Part shown: piece by piece, positions 57,001 to 64,000 of the stretch
Position numbering within the stretch: position 1 is the stretch's first letter
Layout: each line of letters begins with the position of its first letter
Source: Nothopassalora personata
Taxonomy: Eukaryota > Ascomycota > Dothideomycetes > Mycosphaerellales > Mycosphaerellaceae
Assembly (NCBI GenBank): GCA_033816765.1
Contig: CM066287.1
Span: 4,092,001-4,156,000 of the forward strand
Reading direction: 5' to 3'
Length of the DNA stretch: 64,000 nucleotides
Notes under the pieces: generated by a model
Seen by the model: only the letters and a program-made list of their open reading frames with translations
What the model was told of the DNA's origin: nothing
The model's database searches: none
Program-made: the position numbers and the translations under genes

Positions 57001-57326
57001 CAGAAGGCAAAGGCAATGTGCATCTGGCCATGTGTGTCTGTGACGCCAGCAATGCCGTCCTCTCCCCATCGGTACGCTCTCGATCGAGCCATGTCGTATG
57101 TGAACGAGCTCCAGGCATCGCCATCAGCACTGATCTGAGTGTCAGCAATAGTACTTTTTCCAGCAAATACTGGGACATGAACTGACGAGTAGTCTTCTCG
57201 CACGGTTGCCCATTGTCGCTCTGCAGTATAGCAACCCCACTTCTTCCAGTACTTGACACGAGCGCGATCTTCTTGCAGTCTCCTCTCTTCGGCGCTCATG
57301 ACCTCTTGGTTGTCGATGATGACCAT
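54095..57326 (-). CDS. GH63-like / MGH1-like six-hairpin glycosidase family protein (yeast YMR196W-like)
   Basis: 1060 aa in two exons: 57326-56989 and 56939-54095 (donor GTGAGT, acceptor CAG; join FWNGV|D|PHLKERLFG). The N-terminus KYWKKWGCYTAERQWATVREDYS and RAYRWGEDGIAGV, then the GH63-type helical barrel ([60 protein letters not shown]) identify the family. Acidic residues suited to catalysis occur in AAWDSAFH and PAYEWNFGD. No signal peptide, so a cytosolic location is expected; an ER alpha-glucosidase I role is unlikely. The substrate is unknown; relatives include mannosylglycerate and glucosylglycerate hydrolases. The C-terminal 130 residues are low-complexity. The alternative start MSAEERRLQ is at 57299. 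Confidence 0.88.
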
Positions 57327-58250
57327 TGTGGCGGTTGGTATACGGACAGGCTGGCAGGATGTGCGATGGACGTCGTTCTCGAGAGATGCTCACCCAGGGA
57401 TCGGCGTGGTCTGGTCGGTGGAGGATAGCGGACAAGACGGTTGGCTGAACGATGCAAGCCGCAAACAAGACAACGAAGGCGAGAAGCTGTAACAAGAACA
57501 AGTTGATGATTCTGTCGATGGTGTATGCTGATGCGAGGGATGCTGCTGGGAGGACGAATGGGTGGATGTATCGGAGGAATGGCGAGACAAGAGAGGAAGA
57601 AGATGTGAGATGGAGGAGCGAATGTTTACCTCGAGCCCACAAAGAGCGCAAGCACAAAACACCCCGACGATGCTTTCTGCACGAGGAGCAACGACTGCTG
57701 AGGCTCTTACCTCAGGAACCAAAAAAAATACGTCAAGAGCTAACAAGCTCATCACAGGATCGTGCCGCAGTCGACCTGCGTCTCGCCTATCTCAACCATT
57801 TCCTTTTCGAGCGAATGATTGTCGCTCGCGTGTCTACCATTCAACGCCATGTCTGTGATGTCTTTGATCTGCCAGACCCACTTGTGCTGCGACGGGAGGC
57901 GCATCGATCACGACGGTCTCGTTGTTGTTGTTGTTGCGCCTGGACGACGGGGAAAGTCGCTGTCATTTGATCGTCGTCTCCAACTGGAGCCCCGAGGACT
58001 ACAAAAGTGGAAAGCTCCACTTGATCCCGACGCAGAGCCGAGCCGAGTCAACGGAGTCGAGTCCGTATATGTACAGTATAGGATATGATATCGCGACAAA
58101 ACCGAAAACATCGGCACGTTGTCTCGAGCCTGTCACTCGCATACCACTAATGAGAGGTCTATGCAGGTCAATATTGTCGTTGCATTGAAAGTCTGGCGGC
58201 CATTGCTTATTCAGGAGCCCTCTTTCCCTGTCTACAGTCTACGTCTAGCC
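57327..58250. other. Intergenic, GH63-like gene promoter
   Basis: About 920 bp between the GH63-like start and the TRPE stop (both minus strand). It has GT-rich tracts (57917-57935) and a TATA-like run near 58074-58090; no coding evidence. Confidence 0.45.
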
Positions 58251-59984
58251 TTATCCGCCAGCAAGATCAACCTTGGCTGGCCCACTAGCTGCCCCATTGA
58301 TAGACGCTTCCATCGCTTCACCTCGCTGTTCCTCCCAGTGCAGCAGCTCCGCCTGCTCAATGCAAGTCATGTTCGCCCTGAGTTTGTTGATCGTCTCCTC
58401 GTACTCCTCAACCTCGTCGCTGTCAAACACAATGCCGCCTCCTGCTTGCAAGTATGCTACACCGCCCTTGGCCAACATGGTCCTCAGTGCGATGCACGTG
58501 TCAAGAGCGCCCTCAGCTTCGCTTCCATCGGTGATGTTGACACGGTTGTAGCCAAAGTAGCCAACAGAGCCTGCGTATACACCTCGCTTCTCGCCCTCCA
58601 GCTCCGCGATCAGTTCCATGGCCTTGACTTTTGGCGCCCCAGAGACAGTACCGGCAGGAAATATCGAGCGAAACGCGTCAAATCGCGTCTTTCCCGGCCG
58701 CAGAACTCCCGAAACTTCCGACACTAGGTGCTGAACATGACTGAACTTCTGCACAACCATGAGCTTGTCAACTCTGGTCGACAAAGGGTCACATATCCTA
58801 TTCACATCGTTCCGCGCTAGATCGACCAGCATGACATGTTCTGCCCGATCCTTGATGCTAGCATGAAGCGTATCTGCAAGCTGCTTGTCTTGTTCTGGGT
58901 CAGCGCCGCGTTTGATCGTGCCAGCGATGGGGTGGGTAATGATTCGGCCGGCTTCCTCCTTGACCAACACTTCGGGACTTGCGCCAATGATTTGGAAATC
59001 GTCACAGTCTAGATAGAATAGATACGGTGATGGGTTGACAGTCCGCAGGTGGCGATATATGTTGAAGGGATGCAAGCTGGTAGGACGAGCAATCCGTTGC
59101 GAGGGTACGGCTTGAATAATGTCGCCTTTGACGATATGCTCCTTCAGTCTGGTGACATGAGCCTCGTATCCCTTTTGTCCGATGTTGCTTGTGTACTCCT
59201 GCTTGAGCTGTATGGGGCCTTGTGGTGGCAGTGGTAGGTCGTGGCTTTTCAGTATCTTCACCAGGCCAGCTAGTGTCTGCTTGCTCTTTTCGTACGCTAC
59301 TTGAAGCGCGTGTCCTCCAACATCTGCCGTAGGAACGTGAAGGTACGTGATGACGATGACCTTCTGGAAAAAGTGGTCGACGGCGATGATCGTGTCATAT
59401 AGCATGAACAAGCTTTCAGGAACCTCGAGTACGTCCTTCATCGGTCGCTTCGTCTTGGGCTCGAAGTATTTGACACAGTCGTAGCCGACGTATCCGATTG
59501 CTCCGGCAGTCAAAGGTGGAAGTCGAAGCGCTGGAACGTGCGCAATGCGATACTGGGAAAGCTCCTTGTCCAGCTGTGGAAGTGGGTCGGCTTCGAGTCC
59601 ATGCTTGGGCCCCGAGAGTAGAGTCTTGTGAGGGTCGGCGCCTACGAAGCTGTATCGTCCAATGGTCTCAGAGGTCGCCGCAGACTCGAAGAGGAAGGAC
59701 TGTTTGGAGCTGAAGCAGGAACAGGTCAGCACGGCGTTTAAATGACATGACGCAAGTTGGAGTTTTTACTTGGCTGCAACTTTCAGATATATGCTGGAGG
59801 GCGTAAGGAACTCGGACGGTATGGATGTGCACAGTGGGATGAGGTTGGGTGCATTCGGCCACGCCTGGGTCTTTTCCACGATGGTTTGAACTTCTTCGAA
59901 CGATGGCTGCGCTGCGATCTGCTTGCTGTAAGTTTGGTTGTGAGACATTGCAAAGGGCTGGATGCAGCTCACTGTGGGCGCCAT
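58251..59984 (-). CDS. Anthranilate synthase component I (TrpE)
   Basis: 557 aa in two exons: 59984-59770 and 59709-58251 (donor GTAAAA, acceptor CAG; join KVAAN|SKQSFLFESA). It makes anthranilate from chorismate with ammonia supplied by component II, the first committed step to tryptophan. Visible motifs: LFESAATSETIGRYSF near residue 84-100, which forms part of the Trp feedback site in homologues; GAIGYVGYDCVKYFEP; the chorismate-binding core IIGASPEVLVK, THPIAGTIKRG, HVMLVDLARNDVNR, FPAGTVSGAPKVKAMELI and LQAGGGIVFDSD near the end. Length is standard for fungi. The glutaminase/InGPS/PRAI part (trpC type) is a separate gene, not in the window. Confidence 0.96.
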
Positions 59985-60315
59985 CTCTAGCAGCCTGTTA
60001 GGGAACAGGACGAGGCGAAGTAAGAAACACAAATTGCGACATGTGCAATGGCCGTGAAGGATGTGGTCCTTGACTCTGAAGCCCGCGAAGCTTGATTACC
60101 ATCATTATCATGACGGACCGGCATGTCGCGGCACGGCACGTTCTCCACGCGATTAATCTTGACTTCAGCGTCTGCAGGCGATGCACGATGATGATGATGA
60201 CCTTTGCTTCGTCCCGTCAGCGTTCCACGATCCGCTGGAGGGGCACGGCACGGCTGATCAACACGCTCGCGATTCGAGATATCGGGGAGTCTTTCATTCT
60301 GTGAAGAGACCAGCC
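59985..60315. promoter_or_regulatory. Shared divergent promoter TRPE / coiled-coil gene
   Basis: 331 bp between divergent starts. A cpc-1/Gcn4-type site (TGACTC or TGAGTCA) would be expected for an amino-acid gene; TTGACTCTGAAG at 60070-60080 contains one half-matching TGACTC. Confidence 0.45.
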
Positions 60316-62163
60316 ATGTCATCGTCGGGTTCGTCAGCACGGCCACAACTGCCAACATCCTCCTCGTCGCCCACCGTCCACCCTCCCTTCCACTTCCCAG
60401 GGCCGAGCTCCAGGTACCACCACTCGGAGCGCCCTCGCCTTGGCCACCATTCCCGCTACAAGTCCTTTACAACTGGCACTGCGCCGGTGCTGACCACGGA
60501 AGCGCGCGCACACCGCCGAGCGCAGACCACCAGAGGCAGCGTGTCCAATGTCGCCGTGCACGGCATTCCGTCGCCGCCGCCGAGTGAATACTCACGCTCC
60601 CCGCTCTCGAGATTCTCGTCCATGGGCCCCGCACCGAAACCACCTTCCACGATGCCGCACACTCCAGCCAAGAAGAGCTTGCGACGCAGCTCTTCTATTC
60701 ATCATTCACCCTTCAGCGACTACTTCACCGATGAGGCGCGATCCACCGACTCCGCCTCGGTGCACTCTAACAATGCGCCTTCGAGGGAAACAAAACAGCT
60801 GCTGCTCAGGATGAACAAGCTTCAGTCGCAACTCATGCGCGACCACTCGGACTCGAGTCGCGCGGCCATCAACATTGTCGGGAAGAAACTCGACGAGGTG
60901 GAGCTGGAGTTGAACGCACTTCACTCGCACGAGCGCTCCCAAGAGCTCGACGACTCTGGTGTCTTCATGGACGATGAAGAAAGCGACACCAAGAGCGCGG
61001 CACCACACAGTCGCCAGGTCTCCATGCACTCATCCTACGCGCATAGCTTCGATGGTGCTATGGATCTGCCTGCACAGCCAGTCACGCTCGAGCAATACAA
61101 GGCCGAGCGCGACTGGTTCGTGACGCGCATGCAGGACCTTGTTGACGGTCTTACCAGTGCGCAGTCCGAGCTCAGCCAGCGCTATGTGGAGGTCAGAGAG
61201 CTGAACGAGCGTCACAATGCCGAGATGGAGGAGCGCGAGATGCAGTTGGAGCAGCTGCGCTCAGAGAACGAAAGTCTTCGGTCGGACCTTGGCTTCGAGT
61301 ACAGTGAGTTGCTCTTTCTCAAGTTGCAGATGAAGTCATTGGAGGTCGACGTCGACGCGCTTAGCGAGGACTCCGACTTTGAGTCACTGCAACCTTGGAC
61401 TCAGCAAACGAGGCGTGAGAGGAAGAACCGCATCTTGTCAGAAATCGATCGCTGGCGATCCGACTGGCGAGATGTCAACTCGCGCTTCAAGTTGAGAAGG
61501 AGTAAGTATGGCGTGACACCAGACCGCCGAGACAGTGTCTCGACCAGCTCCGAAATTTCGAGTAGTGGCGAAGCAGACTGGCAGCTTGAGACAGTCAAGG
61601 AAGACACAGGACGAGTGGCTAGCCTCACCATCCGAAGAACAAGTGGAAGCGCAAACGTCGACTCAGAAGGACCTGCACATCCCACTTTCGATCCGACCAG
61701 CACTAGCACGGCTCAAACAGAGCAATTTCCTAAAGATACCCCGTCAGACCTTGAAGGTCAAAATCACAACCAAGGTGCCAGCGAGCCACAAATCGCCGAG
61801 AAGAACTATGTTTATACGGAGCACGGAACTCAGACTGAACTTGAAGAAGTAGAAGGTGAATCGCAGGACGAGGAGCAAGAGGAGGATAACGACTTATTCC
61901 AGGACCCCGAAGTTCAAGCCCAAGACGAAAATCTTGGTGGAGAGGAAGATGGTGAGGCCGCGGAAGTGGACGAGGATGGCGATGAAGACGACTGCGCCAT
62001 CACCACCTCATCCGAAGACACCCACGACGTCGAAGAAGACGACGATGTCGAGGTCGAAGAATCCATCGTACCTGTCCGCCCCAAGACCGCTTGGCAAGAA
62101 CTCTGGGCCTCGTTGCATAATTTGTCCGGACTTGGAGAAGAAGATGAGGATGAGGATGATTGA
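60316..62163 (+). CDS. Acidic coiled-coil protein of unknown function
   Basis: 615 aa, single exon. Residues 1-150 are Ser/Pro/His/Arg-rich and disordered (SSSSPTVHPPFHFPGPSSRYHH). A short helix-rich part follows (ETKQLLLRMNKLQSQLM, KKLDEVELELNALHSHERSQELDD), then a long coiled coil at about 262-350 (ERDWFVTRMQDLVDGLTS; MEEREMQLEQLRSENESLRSD; LLFLKLQMKSLEVDVDAL). RRERKNRILSEIDRWRSDWRDV is a conserved-looking basic helix near 365-385. The C-terminal 110 residues are very acidic and end EEDEDEDD. Organisation suggests a scaffold or cytoskeletal adaptor, without direct support. Start set at ATG 60316 (MSSSGSSARP); upstream frame is open but low quality. Confidence 0.85.
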   Translation: MSSSGSSARPQLPTSSSSPTVHPPFHFPGPSSRYHHSERPRLGHHSRYKSFTTGTAPVLTTEARAHRRAQTTRGSVSNVAVHGIPSPPPSEYSRSPLSRFSSMGPAPKPPSTMPHTPAKKSLRRSSSIHHSPFSDYFTDEARSTDSASVHSNNAPSRETKQLLLRMNKLQSQLMRDHSDSSRAAINIVGKKLDEVELELNALHSHERSQELDDSGVFMDDEESDTKSAAPHSRQVSMHSSYAHSFDGAMDLPAQPVTLEQYKAERDWFVTRMQDLVDGLTSAQSELSQRYVEVRELNERHNAEMEEREMQLEQLRSENESLRSDLGFEYSELLFLKLQMKSLEVDVDALSEDSDFESLQPWTQQTRRERKNRILSEIDRWRSDWRDVNSRFKLRRSKYGVTPDRRDSVSTSSEISSSGEADWQLETVKEDTGRVASLTIRRTSGSANVDSEGPAHPTFDPTSTSTAQTEQFPKDTPSDLEGQNHNQGASEPQIAEKNYVYTEHGTQTELEEVEGESQDEEQEEDNDLFQDPEVQAQDENLGGEEDGEAAEVDEDGDEDDCAITTSSEDTHDVEEDDDVEVEESIVPVRPKTAWQELWASLHNLSGLGEEDEDEDD

Positions 62164-62746
62164 GACTGACCAACCGAACACAATTTCATTTTTTGAGCTC
62201 TTTTGGCCATTAACAGAGCAGCGTGCGCAGCTGGGTCTGCGAGAGCAAAACTCGGGACATTGGAGAGAAGGCCCATTGTGGCCCATCTACTAAGCCTGGA
62301 TATTGTTGAGAATACTGTACAGGGCAATGGTCTAGAATGCATTCTCTGGCGCACTTTGTTGTGGTCGATGGAGTTGGAGCTGTTGCGTTTACATTCACTG
62401 TACTGATTCCTTCTCGTTGAAGATACATAATCACTGATACCACACGCAGTTTTGCGTGATTTCGTAGCTTTAAGAATTCAATCCACTGCTACAAATAGTA
62501 CACGCATTTTTTGAGCTGATGCTACCGGTTTCAGCAGTCGCTCTATCGCTTCGGGCTGTGTTACAAGCGTGTCTTGAGCCGGCTATATCGGTGCCAGTAG
62601 ACGCTTGATTGCTCAACCGCTCTGTCGCTCGTGCGACTATCGTTCGATGCTGGCCTCAGACTTATCCTGTGACCGCGCTGGTTGGGCGTGGCTGTATATG
62701 CATGTGAGGAGGGAATGTCTCGTGCTGCCTGGTTGGCTGCCCAAGC
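62164..62746. other. Intergenic, convergent 3' ends
   Basis: About 580 bp between the acidic coiled-coil gene and the Stc1-domain gene. No gene recognised. Confidence 0.5.
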
Positions 62747-63833
62747 TTAGTCCGAGTCGGAATCACCACCGCAGAACTCCTTCTCGTCATCGAGGGCGTC
62801 CTCCTTGACCTTCTGTTCCTCGCGCTCTTGCTGTGTGACAGCGTACTGGACTTTGCGCTGCACAGTCTTGGGCTTGGCCCAATTGCCTGATGCTTTGGAA
62901 GAGGAAGTGGCGCCGGTACCGGAAGCTGCAGGGCGACTGGCAATGCCATAGCGAGCAGCCACTTCGGTCGCCGAAAAGCGAGACGGCGGACCTCTGGAAG
63001 TGTAATTCGAGATGGTAGACTGGGCAGAGGTTCCATCGGCGGAGGCTGTTGCGGTGGAGGATGGAACGTTGCTTCTGAGAGTGACACCGCCGCCAGCCGA
63101 GGACGACTGAGCAGATGGGAAGGTACCGTTTCCACTGACTGACATGCTGGACATGCCGTCAGTGAGGCTGTAGTCCTCCTGCGTAAAGATTAGCAGACTG
63201 TCCAGGCGAGGGCCAACAGGGGTTCTTTTTAGTGACTTACGGAATCGTCGCTGTCGTCGGTACCGTCGCTGTCGTCGGTACCGCCGCCGTTAGACTCGTC
63301 CGAAGACTCTGCACCAGGCTCATAATTGAGTTTGTCCTGCTGACAGGCGATGCACATCTGCGTTGGGGGTCAGTATATCTCCTCGTCGCATCCTGCTCGA
63401 CCAGACATCTAACCGCGTGGTCCGGGGTCCTGCGCTGGGTCTTGAAGAACTTGTCGAGGCCCTTGTCCTTGTCGCACATGTAGCAGTGAAGCTCAACAAC
63501 CTGCTGAGGAGTGCACTTCATGCACGAAATGTAGCCGGTCTTGGTCGGGTTGAAGCTGGGGCCGACACGTCTCATGTGCTGAACCAGATCCGCTTGAGGT
63601 CCGTTGCTGAATGCGGCCTTGGTCTTGACGATACCGCAGCGGTTGCACTTGATGCTATTTCTTGTTAGTGAAGGTGGATGGTGCTATTGAGGAAAGACAC
63701 CTGCCTGCTTGGGACCGAAACGTTGCTGTGTCTTGGGAAGCTACTCATGGTCAGTAATATGGACGAGTGGTCTGTTTGCAGCGCCTCACTTGTTGTAGCT
63801 GTTGTAGCCGCGCTGGTTGGCGATCGAGGCCAT
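62747..63833 (-). CDS. Stc1-domain protein (LIM-like zinc finger)
   Basis: About 289 aa. Well-supported exons are 63654-63414, 63357-63241 and 63178-62747, with clean joins TPDHA|MCIACQQ and SDDS|EDYSLTDG. They carry the Stc1 domain: IKCNRCGIVKTKAAFS, YISCMKCTPQQVVELHCYMCDKDKGLDKFFKTQRRTPDHA and C..C in MCIACQQD. In fission yeast Stc1 connects RNAi (Ago1) to the Clr4 H3K9 methyltransferase complex; whether this protein does so is unknown, since the domain occurs widely in fungi. A Ser/Asp-rich linker (DDSDGTDDSDD) and disordered tail follow. The 5' part is uncertain: exon 63833-63790 (MASIANQRGYNSYN) and a second small exon near 63740-63700 need an unusual GC donor to keep frame. Confidence 0.82.
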
Positions 63834-64000
63834 GTTGATGGTGTTGGTTGTTGGAAGGTGTCTGAATGGGTTGCCTAAGGTGTAGGAGTTGGAAGAGTGG
63901 CGATGTTGATGAAGTTGGTGATGTGCTTGTTATTGCAAGTTTGAGTCAACGATGGAGCTTTTCGAACAACTGCTGCACATGCAGTTTTGAGACTTGACAG

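Noticed and set aside
1..64000. CRISPR arrays, rRNA genes, intact transposons
   Set aside because: No regularly spaced repeats, no rRNA-like sequence and no transposase or reverse-transcriptase motif seen on either strand; the window is eukaryotic nuclear DNA.

Overview
This window is nuclear DNA of a filamentous ascomycete (Pezizomycotina). It has short introns of about 50-90 bases with GT..AG borders and CTNAC-like branch sites, gene-dense mixed-strand layout without operons, and fungal-specific proteins (PacC, Rim15, Lrg1, Kre9/Knh1-type GPI proteins, Stc1). The small secreted cysteine-rich protein, the cytosolic-type Mn-SOD and a RIP-like AT-rich island fit a Dothideomycete, perhaps Mycosphaerellales. 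That placement is inference from style of content, not from a marker gene.

Layout. 0-5.2 kb: parvulin (cut by the window edge), ALKBH6-type dioxygenase, Mn-superoxide dismutase and the pH regulator PacC (3 exons). 5.2-9.4 kb is almost gene-free. 9.4-10.9 kb: a GT71 mannosyltransferase. 10.9-13.3 kb: no firm gene. 13.3-24 kb is a housekeeping block: FIT/Scs3 lipid-droplet protein, RFC1, uL16m, a coiled-coil protein, NSA2 (with two tiny 3' exons) and bL21m. 24-28.7 kb: VPS10, whose stop codon lies in a perfect 102-bp tandem duplication. 29-33.2 kb: a conserved 115-aa protein and two divergent GPI-anchored Kre9/Knh1-like paralogues. 34-45.7 kb: LRG1 (LIM-RhoGAP), RPB4 and the large Rim15 kinase. 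46.8-47.5 kb: a four-exon secreted protein with 16 mature cysteines, an effector candidate. 48-52.4 kb: an ADGF/CECR1-type adenosine deaminase with a GC-AG intron, then a fungal multi-spanning membrane protein. 52.4-54.1 kb: an AT-rich, TpA-rich island holding a small secreted SH3b-like protein. 54.1-62.2 kb: a YMR196W-like GH63-type hydrolase, anthranilate synthase component I and an acidic coiled-coil protein. 62.7-63.8 kb: an Stc1-domain protein.

How the genes relate. Most are independent housekeeping genes, many as divergent pairs sharing 230-850 bp promoters (parvulin/ALKBH6, RFC1/uL16m, NSA2/bL21m, LRG1/RPB4, TRPE/coiled-coil). Several act on the cell surface and signalling: PacC (pH), Rim15 (nutrient/stress), Lrg1 (Rho1/cell wall), GT71 (glycan), two GPI wall proteins and Vps10 (vacuolar sorting). 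The two small secreted proteins at 46.8 and 52.7 kb are the most novel items and the best candidates for host- or niche-interaction factors.

Exon borders were read by eye from splice signals and reading-frame continuity. Family names rest on motif recognition; no database search was run.
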